Assembly: GCF_000315625.1 (NCBI RefSeq)
Contig: NW_005434614.1
Coordinates: 430,272 to 494,271, forward strand
Direction of reading: 5' to 3'
DNA from: Guillardia theta CCMP2712
Lineage: Eukaryota; Cryptophyceae; Pyrenomonadales; Geminigeraceae
DNA length: 64,000 nucleotides
Shown: piece after piece, positions 1-11,011 of the stretch
Layout: each line of letters opens with the position of its first letter
How positions within the stretch are numbered: position 1 is the first letter of the stretch
The notes under the pieces: model-generated
What the model was told of the DNA's origin: nothing
The model's input: the letters and a program-made list of their open reading frames with translations, nothing else
Database searches by the model: none
Program-made: the position numbers and the translations under genes

Positions 1-862
1 GTGACGTCGGTGTTCAAAACTTTCATGGTGAGATTGTATATATACGCTTACTTTGGAGCTATTCACTCAATTTCAAATAGTCACGCACAGTCCTCCCTCA
101 TGGAGACGGGTGAAGGTCAGCACTTTCTTTAAATATCTTTTCGTCTCACACTATGATATTTTGTACCTCTGCAACAGAGCAGTGCAATGAATTGCTATTA
201 ATACGTAGACCTTGTGGAGCCTGAGGTAAGCTGATCCAGCTTTTATACTAGGTATGTTGTCATAAAATCCTCCCTGTGCAGCCAATGGAATTCTGCTCTC
301 TTGAGGTCGGTACGCGTCAGAAAACGAACGGGAGGGGAGGAGAGAGGAGAGGGGAGAGGAGTAGCGGGGAGGAGGAGGAGTTGAGATGAGTAAAAGAACT
401 AGGGTTTATCTTCGTGGGTGAATTATCAGTTGTTAGGGCCGTGCAAAAAAAGGGGGAAGTGTATGGGAAGACGATGGCAGCGGGAGGGGGGAGGAGGAGG
501 GAGGGAGGGGAAGGGGAGGAGGTCGAACGATGGAGGAGAGGGAGAGACGTCAGGACAAGGATGTTAAAGGCTGAGCTTGATAGGCCTGGCAAGAGGATGC
601 GACGAGAGAGGAAGCGTTGAGGCTGAGGAAGGAAGACAGAAGAAAGGACGTTGGGAGGTGCAAGGGATCGAGATAGAAGATCGAGTTTGCAACCCTCGAG
701 GCAGATGTAGCCAGCATGCGATCCAGGTCGTACATGAAAGTCTTGCGATCTAAGAGCTGCAAGCATGTGCTGAAGGCAGGCACCCTCGACGTAGAACAAA
801 CTGAAAGAGGAACAAACTCAATTTGGCTGTCCTGCTATTGGATTGAACCTCAACGCAGGTAA
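1..862. other. No gene seen; purine-rich upstream DNA
   Basis: I see no convincing gene. From about 325 to 560 the + strand is dominated by GGGAGG/GAGGAG runs, which create long open frames of low complexity on both strands. The segment lies upstream of the serine protease gene and may hold its promoter, but I recognise no specific site. Confidence 0.5.
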
Positions 863-1783
863 ATGGCCTCCGCACGGTCCTCCTCCTACAGATGCTACTC
901 TGAGCTAGCTCTTTTCTTCCTCCTTGCCCTACTATCAGAAGCAGAGTCGCGCCCAGCCATCCTCCATGAGACGAGGAAGTCGAGCACAAGCGACAAGTCC
1001 TGGCTCCGTAGCGCCTCCTCGCTCTTGGACGGTGAGCTCAAGGGGTTGAGAGGAGAGGAAGAGGATGACAGCAGGCTGTGTTGCTTCAGAGCTATGGGGC
1101 AGGAAGGATTAAAAGGATCTTCGCATCATAGGAGGGACTCTGGCAGGAGAGGAGTACCCCTGGATAGTAGAGTTCCTTCCTAACTCTACTCTTCTCTGGT
1201 GACCCACGTGACCTCCTGCTCTTGGCACGAGGCTGACAGCCCCCAGAACAGCTCAGATCATCGCAACCAGCTGGGCCTTGTCGGCTGTTCACTGCGTCTA
1301 CGACTTCAACACGGGCAAGCCCATGCTGCCCTCGTCCGCCTTGCTCATCGTGGGTGAGGCTGAAAACGCGGCTGAGGTTGATGCTCATGGAGTGAACATG
1401 TAGGATGCAACGGGAACACACGCTCCTCCTCCTGCTTGGAGGTTCCAGTCACTCGCTACGTCCTTCACCCCAACTTCAACCCGAGGACCCTTGAGAACGA
1501 CGTGCTGCTGATGGAGGCACGCGAGGGATCTCGTCCTCCTCCCTCTCACTGCTGCCTCAGGTCTCCGTGGACTTGGCGTCTCTTATCAACAACCAGCTGC
1601 CGCGCATCGACGGGTTGACTTCGCTCCCTCCTGGTCTTCTCGTCCCCAATAACGACATCCTCCTTGCTGGCTATGGGGTCACGGCCAACATCCAGCCCAA
1701 CCAATCCCCTCAGATCCCCTTCGCCCTGTACAAGGTCGCTACTGCGGCAGATGCTGCTGCTTCTGCTGACTCTGCTTCCATCT

Positions 1784-1825
<42 letters not shown>

Positions 1826-2445
1826 CCCTCACTTCGGCATGCAGGTATCCGTCCCCATCGCAACCGAGCAGACGTGCAAGAACAGCAACCCGACGCTGAG
1901 CAGGCAGGCCTCTCAGTGGGTATGGCTGTGCGTGGACGGGCAGGGGAAGAAGGACAGCTGCGAAGGAGACTCAGGTGAAGGAGGAGGGGGAGAAGGGGGT
2001 TGGGAGGAGGAGGAGGAGGAGGAGGAGGACGGGAGGGGAGTGGGAGAGGAAGAGGAGGAGAAGGAGTGATCGAGGAGGAGGAAGAGGAAGAGGAGGAGGA
2101 GGAGGGATGGTGGGAGCTGCTGGCTGACAGCTTGTAGGTGGCCCTGCCTTCTTCTACTACAACAGCACCTCCTTTGTTGTTGGTGTTCTCAGCATGGGGT
2201 CAGAGGAGCCGACGAGCGGCCCAGCATGCGCGACCCCTGGGCGGTATGGGGTGTACACGCAGATAAGATTCTACACAGACTTCCTTGCGAGCTACGGCAA
2301 TTTCTCGAATGTTACCCAGACGGCAATCGCAGTCAAAAGTGTGGGAGGCAGCAATGTAGTCTCATCGTCTCAGAGATCTAGTCCCTCCTCCTCCCTCGCC
2401 CCCTTTCTCTCAAGCATCGTGATCCTCTTCTACTTGTGTATGTGA
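863..2445 (+). CDS. Trypsin-like (S1 family) serine protease, secreted, possibly GPI-anchored
   Basis: This is a multi-exon gene for a chymotrypsin-fold protease. The start at 863 gives a hydrophobic signal sequence (ELALFFLLALLSEAES). The mature end is recognisable near 1124 as RIIGGTLAGEEYPW, the usual activation-cleavage context. The catalytic His lies in WALSAVHC (about 1290), the Asp in LENDVLLME (about 1495-1515), and the Ser in CEGDSG (about 1960), completed as GDSG-GP after an intron that runs to about 2133. The whole triad is therefore present. The last exon ends with a Ser-rich spacer and a hydrophobic end (LAPFLSSIVILFYLCM), which resembles a GPI-attachment signal. Introns are short, and one contains a GCT run. 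The join between the signal-peptide exon and the RIIGG exon could not be made cleanly in frame, so a small exon or another start is possible. The family assignment is firm; the substrate is unknown. Confidence 0.85.
1784..1824 (+). repeat. GCT trinucleotide run in an intron
   Basis: About twelve GCT units sit between the protease exon ending near 1735 and the exon beginning at about 1842. Read through, they would give poly-Ala or poly-Leu, so I place them in an intron. Confidence 0.7.
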
Positions 2446-2882
2446 AGGAGATGAATGTTCAAAGCGAACTTGTTCTCATGTCGACTTACAATATTCTTTC
2501 AATCTCCCATCTGATTCATTCCCTCAAGTTTGACCTTGGCAGCAAGAGCCGGCTGCCCTCGTAACCTACACATGTGGCTGCCATTTGCTCGGTTCAAACT
2601 TGACGGCGTAGTGAGCAGCGGCAGCAGGAAAAAAGATGCAAAATCATTGAGAGATTCCGCTGGAGATGATGAATGAAAGGGAGTCGAGCAAACAGGAAGG
2701 AGGAGGTGGTGGTGGTGGAGGAGGAGGAGGAGGAGGAGGACAGGAAGGAATGACGGAAAGGGGAACAGAGGGGCAAGGGAGAGGAGACGAAGAAAGAACT
2801 TTGACTTTCATTACTGTACACCAGCCATCCACCACATTGAAACCTCACCCTCCTCTTCTCACTTTCACTTTTGACTTGCCGT
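2446..2882. other. Intergenic gap between convergent genes
   Basis: This gap separates the protease stop from the transporter stop on the other strand. It contains a GGA/GGT-rich run at about 2698-2745 that creates false poly-Gly and poly-Pro frames. I see no gene. Confidence 0.5.
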
Positions 2883-3758
2883 TCATACGGCGGCAGCACT
2901 GGAGGTCATGACTATGGCCATGCAGAGGACGGCGGTGCCCTGTCGAGGAAGGTCAGGGCCAGAGGAGAAGCGTAGGAGTGAAGGAGCTGAAGGAAGAGGA
3001 AGAGACCGATGACATACAAATTTGAGATGTGAAGCTCAGCAGAGAGTGTGAACAAGGTAAGGAGGAGTAGGAGTAGGATGATGATGATGAGGTGGAGGAG
3101 CAGGAGGAGGAGGTGAAGCAGGAGAGCGTGAGAAAGGAGGAGGAGGAGGAGGAGGAGGAGGAGGTGTTGGTGGTAGCGGAGGAGGCGGCGACGGGGGATG
3201 GGGAACGTCACCAATGCGTTGATGCGACGACCGTCATCGTCCGGTCTGAACTCGCGGAGGAAGAAACCCCAGAGCTGCCCGAAGGTCATGGTGCAGCACA
3301 TGAGCACCGGCCAGGCGATCACCTGAGGGAGGTGTGAGCACGAGGATAAGAGCATGGTGAATCAAGAGGAGGAAGAGGAGGAGAAAAAGGAGGAGGAAAA
3401 GGAGGTAGAGGAGGTAGAGGAGGAGGAGGAGGAATGATGGTGGTGGAGGAGGGATAAAAAGGGTTGGGAGAGGCAAAGGTGACGCAAAGAGTTGCTCAGT
3501 CGCTCACAGGGCCAAGAGTTCCGAGAAGTTTGGCTGCTGCGCCGTAAAGGTGAATGTGACAGGAAAACGCGATCCCTGCTCATCATCAGCAACGTCCTTA
3601 AACAAGTCTTGTCTTCGATGTTCGTGTCCTTTTTCTGCTCCAGCGCCTTCTCCTGCTCGTCCTCTACTACTACAACAAAACCACAAGTGCGAACACGAGC
3701 ACGAATATGAAGACGAGTTAAATCATCGTCGTGGTCGTGGTCGTGGTGGTGGTCGTCA

Positions 3759-3798
<40 letters not shown>

Positions 3799-5532
3799 AG
3801 TCTTCGTCATCATCAATGTAGTCATCATCATCGTTATCACCAGATCTAAAGATCAATACTCGGTGACAATTGGGACCATATCGGTTTGCTCAACGTTGTT
3901 GAAGGAGCGCAAATATCCTCTTTTACACCTCAACGATCCTATCTTAGTCTCGCACCTGACAAGATGCTGTTTCGCCATGATATCAAGAGTCGCTCATCTG
4001 GCCTGTTGGAATCTCTCAGAACATGGATGATATCTCCAGCTGCTGACCACCTCACAAACTCTGCCCAATTCTGCTTCCTCGTTATGAGGAATCCAGCATA
4101 GCTGCAGTTCACAACTCCTTTGCAAGTCATGGTGAGGTGTAAACTTCAGTGTTATCACTCGAACCTGCGAGACAAAAAGCAAACAACCATATGGCGTCTT
4201 GTGCGAACAACTTGCTTATCTTGCGAGGCAGTCAGTATGTGCCGTCAGATCGAGCTAGTCCTCACTCCGAGAGCAAGGAGCTGCTGCGTGAGTGAGTCCC
4301 CAATCACAAACGCAAGCTGCAAGCTTGACGCAAAGATTCCAGCAACCTCCCCAGCAAGTCAGGAGCAGCAAGACAGTCGCTCAGGTACCATGCAGAAGCC
4401 AACAGACTGCAGAGGGGAGAGAGTTCTCCTTCTTGGCTCCTCTGGCCTCCTCTCTGCTTCACCTCCTCCCTCCGCCTGTATCCAGCGATCAGTTCATTTC
4501 CTAGCCTCCTCGTCTCATCGAACCGCGAACGCTGATTTGGAGGAGGCAGGAAAGTTTGGGCTGGAGGGCTCGACGACCACAAACTTCATCGATTCGTCCA
4601 CCTCCTTCATGTCGATACCCAGGTTGGTGCTGGCACAGCTCATCTCTTGCCCGCTCCCATGCTCCTGCTACACCCAAGTTACATCGCTCCTCCAATTTTA
4701 TCCCGGGCAGCCGAACCTTGGATTCTCCGCTTGTTTCTGACCTGGACAAGACGCGAGTCAGTAGGAGCATGAGCATGAGCATGAGCATGAGCATGAGCAT
4801 GAGCATGAGCATGAGCAGGAGCATTGAATACCTCCTGGTCCTCCCAACTTCACGCAGGTGAACAGCTCTTCCCAGCATGCCTGCTCGAGGTTACATCTGT
4901 TCATATCCCAGAAAGTTCAGCTACCGAAGCCGATGATGGCTACTACAACTCCGGTCAAGATCAGCGCTCCTGCTGCTCCTGTCGGGACTCCTCCTCCGAA
5001 TATGAAACCCCACACCACTCCCATGATCACAATCACCGACATGCACAGAGCCGTCCCAAGCCCGATGCCGACCAGTCTGAGCGCGAGCCCGAAGCCGATG
5101 GTGCCGAACCCCCACGTGAAGCTCGCGACGATGATGGCGGCAAGGCCCGAGCTGCTGGAGGATACGATAGCATGGTGGAGGTTGTCGACGCCGAGGTGAG
5201 GGAGGATGTAGGCAAGGTTGAGCACAATGGACACGCCTTGGTTGACCTGAGGAACGATGAGAGGATGAAATGGAGCGAGCGAGGGACTGCATAAGAGAGC
5301 AAGACGAGAGGAGACAACCCACGACTGCAACCCTCTGCGAGAGAAAGGTATACTTCAAGTCTCATACCATCCAAAAGTGCTCCCAGCACCACCCGCTCTC
5401 CTCCGCCGGTCTTCGCACCACTCGGATCATATCCGACGTTGCAACGTTGCCAGGGAGGTTCCACACAGAGTTGAGGAAGCCTCCCACGATGGGGAGGACG
5501 ATCCCCACCGCAAGCTCGGTCTGCGTGACCAT
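2883..5532 (-). CDS. RhaT-like (L-rhamnose symporter type) multi-pass membrane transporter
   Basis: Exons on the minus strand join into a protein resembling bacterial RhaT of the drug/metabolite transporter superfamily. Exon 1 (from 5532) begins MVTQTELAVGIVLPIVGG. The next exon (about 5285-4920) carries GLAAIIVASFTWGFGTIGFG, then LRLVGIGLGTALCMSVIVI and LILTGVVVAIIGFGS. These align by eye with the RhaT stretch around WGIGNINYGL and LLGVLVALIGVG. Later pieces are GIFASSLQLAFVIGDS (about 4350), GVVNCSYAGFLITRK (about 4100), HLYGAAAKLLGTLGP (about 3530), and VIAWPVLMCCTMTFGQLWGF (about 3320). The last exon, GTAVLCMAIVMTSSAAAV, follows RRINAL in phase. About ten membrane helices are expected for the family. 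The substrate is inferred only from fold similarity. Some middle exons are uncertain because introns contain CAT/GAGCAT repeats. Confidence 0.75.
3721..3838. repeat. CGTCAT / GTGGTC simple repeat in a transporter intron
   Basis: Repeated CGTCAT units, preceded by CGTGGT units, fill an intron of the RhaT-like gene. They create false poly-Asp and poly-His frames on both strands. Confidence 0.75.
4764..4824. repeat. GAGCAT hexanucleotide array in a transporter intron
   Basis: About nine tandem GAGCAT units end in a GAGCAG variant. The unit differs by one base from the GAGCAG arrays found at 17-21 kb. Confidence 0.85.
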
Positions 5533-5983
5533 TTCCAACCACTCTGCTCGTGGAATAGTCAGTACGTGAGGGTCAACCCACGACCATGGCCCTTGATCGT
5601 CTTACCTCAGTCTCACTACCTTCATACCTGCCTCCTACCCCACCTGCCTCTCTCTGCCTCTCTCCCGCTCCCCTGCCCCCTCCCCCCTCCCGTTTCCTAC
5701 AGTCTCCTCCAAGTCCTGCTCCCTCCCCAGAAAGCCATCCGGGGGCTGATCAGGCAAGTTGACTGATAACGATCAAAGGACCGGCCCCCGGCACTCGGAC
5801 AAAACGGTTGCGGCGGCAGCTTGACAGGAATCACAGTACTCTTGGTTGAGATCGGATTGATTCAAACACTAGAGTTTTTAGTGAAAACAAAGAATAACAA
5901 ACAAATGCAACCTAATCTATATATTTACACATTCCACATCATCGTCATCCCGACTGTCAGTGTGCCGTATAGGAGGAAGATAT

Positions 5984-6697
5984 TCAAGCATTGGATTGCC
6001 TTCGAGCCAGCAAAGAGTTGTCAAGACTGAACGTGCGCTTTGAAGGCACAGTGAAAGCTTTGCTCAGTCTTGCCGCTAGGTCATCGATGTCTCCAACAGA
6101 CTTCGTCTGACCTCTTTTGGTCCAGGTTCGAATACAGCTGACCCAGTCTTGTCTTATCTTGTAGGAAGGGATCCTCATCTGAATGACGTCGCTGGAGGAC
6201 TCTTCGGATGTCTTGAGACAGATGACGGAGTGATCCTTTTCGTCCTGTACCAGATAAAGATCCATGATCGAGGTTGATGACTGCACAGGGGAGCTTTGTG
6301 ACTTGCGGACAACAAGGTCACCCGACATTGTTAATTCACAATATCGCATCTCCCACCAGACTTTGAAGAGACCTCTCTTGCGAACCTCCAACCAGCCCGA
6401 AATCATCCTGGCTTCATTCTTGACGCTGTTTGCGTTTGCGACTTTCGAGAGACCCAGCAGGCTGATAATCCCTTTGCTTCTGGCGTAGAGCTGTCTAGAG
6501 AATACGTCGCCATCAACATCTCCCTTTGACTTTGGAGGGGCCCACATGTCGTAGAGTTGCTGTTTCCGGACATCAGCTACATCTTGTCTGCTTTCGATGA
6601 TTCTGGCTGCTGCATGACTGGCAAGTTTCTTACACAGGAGAACTGTCTTCATGGACGTCTGTCGAAGCAAACTCTTTCTTGCTGCCTCGGGCGCCAT
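5984..6697 (-). CDS. PH-domain protein (237 residues)
   Basis: This is one uninterrupted reading frame. Residues about 45-55 carry a DVRKQQLYDMWAP motif. Residues about 97-195 form a pleckstrin-homology-type domain: it opens with GWLEVRKRGLFKVWWEMRYC, has strands alternating with charged loops, and ends in a helix with the diagnostic Trp (RQDWVSCIRTW). PH domains bind phosphoinositides or proteins at membranes; the ligand here is unknown. No catalytic domain accompanies it. A related protein at 59608-61113 shares both the upstream motif and the domain order, which supports this frame. It lies about 450 bases downstream of the transporter start on the same strand. An upstream intron or exon cannot be excluded. 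Confidence 0.75.
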   Translation of the reverse strand: MAPEAARKSLLRQTSMKTVLLCKKLASHAAARIIESRQDVADVRKQQLYDMWAPPKSKGDVDGDVFSRQLYARSKGIISLLGLSKVANANSVKNEARMISGWLEVRKRGLFKVWWEMRYCELTMSGDLVVRKSQSSPVQSSTSIMDLYLVQDEKDHSVICLKTSEESSSDVIQMRIPSYKIRQDWVSCIRTWTKRGQTKSVGDIDDLAARLSKAFTVPSKRTFSLDNSLLARRQSNA

Positions 6698-7723
6698 TTC
6701 TTTCTTAAAATTCGGAACAATCTTGATGGAGGGGAAGGCTGCTGCCTATTTCAACGCTGAATTGTCGTGGAGTTCCTCGCGTAGAGCAGAAATCAAACCG
6801 TACTGTCTGCTCCGTGTTGTATGTGCGTGTTGAGGAGCAGATGATTTCTTGGGGCCGTGCTCTTATCTATCGGTCTTTTCTTCGCTACCCCCTGACCCTA
6901 CCCATCTTGTATGGACCCCCACCTACCTGGAAAGATAGCCGAGTTTTACACACCTTTTATCGACCGCAGGCGCATGTATCAGAGCATAGCATTATTGTAT
7001 AATAGCACAATTAGTATTTATCTCACCCCGACCATACCTTCTTGATTTCTAAAGTCTATCGATTTCTGGGGGTGGATGAAAAAGTAGGGGTGGCATCCCA
7101 AAATCTTCTCCCTTCGGGGTGGGGGTGCGTTCAAAAGGGGTAGGAGACACAGAGGCAACCTGAAGCGGTTGGAGGCCCACTGGGTCATCATGTGGTTTAC
7201 CACACAGTTGATGACTGAGTTCTTGTCAGCATATATTTTTATCTTTCCGGAAAGATCTGTTTTCGTACTGAGGAGCCGTAAACGGAATCAAACGTTGTCT
7301 TTTCGAGGACAGGAGGTCATGCTGACACAGGAGAGTCCGTGCATGTCATCATCATTGGTTGACCACATCGCCGTTTGACCAGCCGAGTAAAGTGTTTCAA
7401 AAATGTAACGGAGAATAACGACTCAGCTCACCTTCCTAGAGGGTGGCGGGGCGTCGCCAGGATGGTATCTTTGCGAGCGGATGAAGCTGGTAACCTACGT
7501 GGAAAGAGAATGGCGGGCGCCGACCTCCCTACGAGCAATGTACCAGCTCCCCTTGCCTCCTGTACCAGCTTCCCTTGCCCCCTCCCCTACCCCCCCTTGG
7601 TCATGTAAAACTCTTCAGCTCTCGTCGTCTTTCTCCCTCCCCGCGATGGGCTGGCGTCTACTTTCTCGTTGATCGTCGTTGAGATCCCCACGACACTTGC
7701 TTCCCTGTCATCTGAAAGCGAAG
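6698..7723. other. Intergenic region between divergent genes
   Basis: This region separates the start of the PH gene (minus) from the start of the glycosyltransferase gene (plus), so it probably holds both promoters. It includes G-rich pieces such as AGTAGGGGTGGC and AAAAGGGGTAGG (about 7085-7143) that resemble the GGGGTAG-rich stretches at 52-53 and 61-62 kb. No gene is evident. Confidence 0.5.
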
Positions 7724-10700
7724 ATGGGCTCCACCAACATGCTGCTCTTCTTCATCCTCCTGGTCTGCTCCATGGAGGGCTCTCCCGCGCAAGATGGTAC
7801 CTTCAGTCATCTCTCCTCCTCGCTAACAAGATTCTTGAGATTCCTGCACATTGGACAAGGTGAAGATTGCATTCGTTCATCATGCCTTGGACATGGGAGG
7901 AGTAGAGAGGTGAGCCGATAGAGGGTGTGTGAGGAGGGGGAGGAGAAGGGGGTGTGAGGAGGGGGAGGATGGGAGATATGAAATGAAACAGGCAGATCGA
8001 GACTACCTGGTTGTCCATCGATCACCAGCAGTTCGATGGTGCGGTGGTTCTGTGAGAAGGCCATCCCTCCTTCACGTGAGGCTGATGCGGCACGCGCCAG
8101 GTACCAGCGACTTGGAGGATGGGCGACCAAGTTTGAGAGCTTCGGTACGAGGTGATGCTCGAAGTTGCTCTTGACTGCTTCCAGGGCTCCGAGCTGTCCT
8201 CTTCCCGATCTTCGATCACCATGGCGCTTTGCTGCCGGGCCATCAGGAAGCCAGGAAGGTGGAGGTCGGTCTGTATGAGCAGGATGGGATGTGATGCTGC
8301 TCAGGACATGGTTCGGTTCCTCTCTGAGCACCATGTTGCCCACGTCTGGTATGGGGGAGGGGCGCTGGGCAGTTTCAGCACGTGAGTTGTGGAGGCGGAT
8401 CGGGAGAGGGATAACGTCAAAGCTCAGGTTTGGAATCGAAGTTGCAAGCGCTGCCGGTCTGCCTGTGATTCAGAACCTTGCATGGAATGTCTTCACGGTG
8501 GACTTGTCAGTTTCTGTAGTTGTGGTGAGGTGCAGGCAAGTGGAAAGTAATTCTGACAGTGAGCAGGTGGAATGCGATGAGACTGAGGAGCTTCACAGGG
8601 AAAATCTCCGCGAGGTAGTCGTTTGATCTGTGAGTGAGATAGTCACTTGATATGTCAGTGAGTGGAACATATATTGCTTTCTTGGTTGTGCCAGTCAGTG
8701 AGTCAGTGAGTCAGTGAGTCAACCAGTCAACCAGTCAATCAGTCAGTCAGTCAGTCAGTCAGTCAATCTGTCAGTCAGTCAGTCAGTCAGTCAGTCAGTC
8801 AGTCAGTCAGTCAATCAATCAGTCATTCAATCAGTCAGGCAGTCAGGCAGTCAGTCAGACGTTTCTGATTTTCTTCATCTCCAGCGTTTTTCTGTGGACG
8901 AAGATATTTTGAACAGGCTCGGAGTAACTCAGGCAAGCGAACAGCAAGTCATTCTTGACTCGGGGTTCCAGTTCGTATCAGGAAAGGAAAGGCGCTTGTT
9001 GGTTGTGAATTGTGACTCTGAGGAACAGAAAATGCCAATTTGAGCATCGAAGGTTTTCAGACTCAACTAGAACGAAGTCAACATGTACAGATTCCTGTTG
9101 TCTTGCTTCTGTTTGATCTTTGATCCACCCCCTGCTTCTTTGTTGATTCATTTCCAGTGTTTGTACTGAATGCTTTCTTTCAGAGCAGAGTCCCTCTCGT
9201 TGTTCGGATCAACCCCGGAGTGAACTTGTCTCGTTTTGACTTAGCCATTCCTCAACTTGCAAGAGTGAGAGCAGAGGTGAAAACTTTCTGTGACTGCTTA
9301 AAGGTGTTGATAAATTGCAGGCCCGAAGCTCGGATCGAATCATTGTTGGGTGAGATGATAGGGATAGATCCATGAAGTTAGATGTTGATCTGAGAATCAT
9401 TGTGACGATGCAGTTTCGGTGAAATTTGAATGCTGGTGATGTTGCTGATGATGAAGCTGTAACCAGTGATGGTGATGGCTGTGACATGATGACAGTGGTG
9501 TTATTGGAGTTTGAGATCGAGATAGACGGTCACGCTGATCTTGTTTTCAAGACGTCTTAGCCGTCTTGTACCCGAGAAAGACCCGGAGACGTTTGTAAAT
9601 TTTTCTTTGCTTGCTCCACAAAGGACTTAACTAGGCATGCTCTAGGTAAAAGCTGCGGCCCTCCTCAAGCATCGTGACGATCTCTTGTTCCGGTAAAGAT
9701 CTTCCTCTACGTCAGATCTTGCTGATAATCACTCATTCGAACCCCCGTTCATCTGATGTGCGGCAGTTCTTGCTTCTTGCTCCTGCTCCACTCTGTATGT
9801 TTTCCTTTCTCGCTCTTGCTCTTTCGCTGCCTCTTTCTCTCCATTTCATCTGGACGTTTGGTCGTGCGGACTTGTTCTAGTTTTCCTTTCTTTACTTCTT
9901 GTTGATTTGATGCCTTGCAGACTCTGGGGAGATGGTCCTGAGCGAAGGAAGCTAGAGGAGTGAGCGTGTGCTAGTTCCTGCGTGAGTTTGTCTTACATCC
10001 TTTCCTCTCAGAATGCGATTAAACTTGGGCCTGCAAGACAGACTAGAGCTGATGGGATCAACTGAACAACCCGAGCTTGCCCTTGCCGCCATGGACGTTC
10101 GTGTTTCCCGTCCATCCCCATCGCTCTCCTCTGACTTTGTTCTTGTCTCCAGATCTTCGCCTACCCGACAACAGGTGTTGAGATTTGCTGCTCTCAGTCA
10201 CTTCCCTCCTCCTCCTCACTCGGTGCAGGTGAGAGTGTCGGTTGGGTCGTCCTCGAGGCCATGGCGATGGAGCTTCCGGTGATCAGCACGGCAGTGGGGG
10301 CAGTGCCGTCCTTCGTCAGGTGCAGGAGGTGATGACGTGGCAGGGGCTGATGGGTGGAGCAGGCATGGCGAGAACGGCTTTCTGATGGAGAAGGTACAAG
10401 ACGAAGAGATACTAGCTTCTCTAATTGGTCTTGCCTGTTATGCTGTCGATGTTGTTGTTGACCTGGGGCATGTCAGAGGTGTTGGCTGACTCTCAAGAGC
10501 TCCGAGATGAGCTTGCAAGGTTTGTTCTTCTCCTGTCTGTCTCTCGCGACTTCTCATCGTGCCTGTTTTGTCACGATGTCATGTGTTTCCCCTGTCAATG
10601 TCTGTGTCTGTTCTGCCTTGTTTTCAGTATGCCTTCGTTGTGCTATCATGTGTCTTGTGCTGATTGCATCTTAGAGGGGCGAGGGAGTTTGTTGAGCGAG

Positions 10701-10807
10701 AGTGCAATCTGGAAGCGTTTGCAGCGTCATACACGTCTTTGTACCGAGCTGTGGGCGAGAAGAGGAGGAAAAAACTGAAAGGAGTGAGCGATAATCCTGT
10801 GTCGTAG
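7724..10807 (+). CDS. GT4-family (GT-B fold) glycosyltransferase with N-terminal signal sequence
   Basis: This is a many-exon gene. The start chosen at 7724 gives a hydrophobic leader (NMLLFFILLVCSMEG). The next exon, VKIAFVHHALDMGGVER (about 7861-7911), is the nucleotide-sugar-transferase N-lobe opening, similar to the HP.LG.GGAER region of ALG2-type enzymes. Later exons carry VRFLSEHHVAHVWYGGG, FGIEVASAAGLPVIQNLAWN, and RLSRLVPEKDPETF joined to VKAAALLKHRDD. The GT4 signatures GDGPERRKLEE (about 9930) and GESVGWVVLEAMAMELPVIS (about 10230) follow. The second contains the E-x7-E pair that binds the donor in retaining GT4 enzymes. HGENGFLMEK and a final basic exon lead to a stop at 10805-10807. 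The leader suggests action in the secretory pathway. Donor and acceptor are not known, and not every splice joint was resolved. A leader-proximal ATG at 7679 is an alternative start. Confidence 0.82.
8691..8862. repeat. GTCA tetranucleotide tract in a glycosyltransferase intron
   Basis: Long runs of CAGT/GTCA with scattered AATC variants precede the exon that encodes DILNRLGVTQASEQQV. Confidence 0.85.
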
Positions 10808-11011
10808 AACAGGAGGAAGAACCTGCAGCTGAAAGCTCTTGTGAGTTACGTTAACTTGTTGTAGAACAACGACAATCTTATGAAATCTGTCTCCTTCACG
10901 CTCTCTCGCCCCTTCTCCTCCCCTCCTTTATCTCCCACTCCTCCCTCTTCTTGTTGTTCGCTCTTTATTCATTGCCATCCACACCTGAGTTCAGCTGCTA
11001 CCTTCCTCCAC
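10808..11011. other. Short gap between convergent genes
   Basis: About 200 bases lie between the glycosyltransferase stop and the inferred last stop of the CYFIP gene. The segment is pyrimidine-rich on the plus strand, and I see no feature. Confidence 0.4.

Noticed and set aside
317-799. Open frames of 160 and 77 codons on the minus strand
   Set aside because: They are produced by GGGAGG/CCTCCC low complexity with no domain or splice support.
3362-3856. Poly-Asp/His frame
   Set aside because: It is a translation of the CAT/CGTCAT repeat in a transporter intron.
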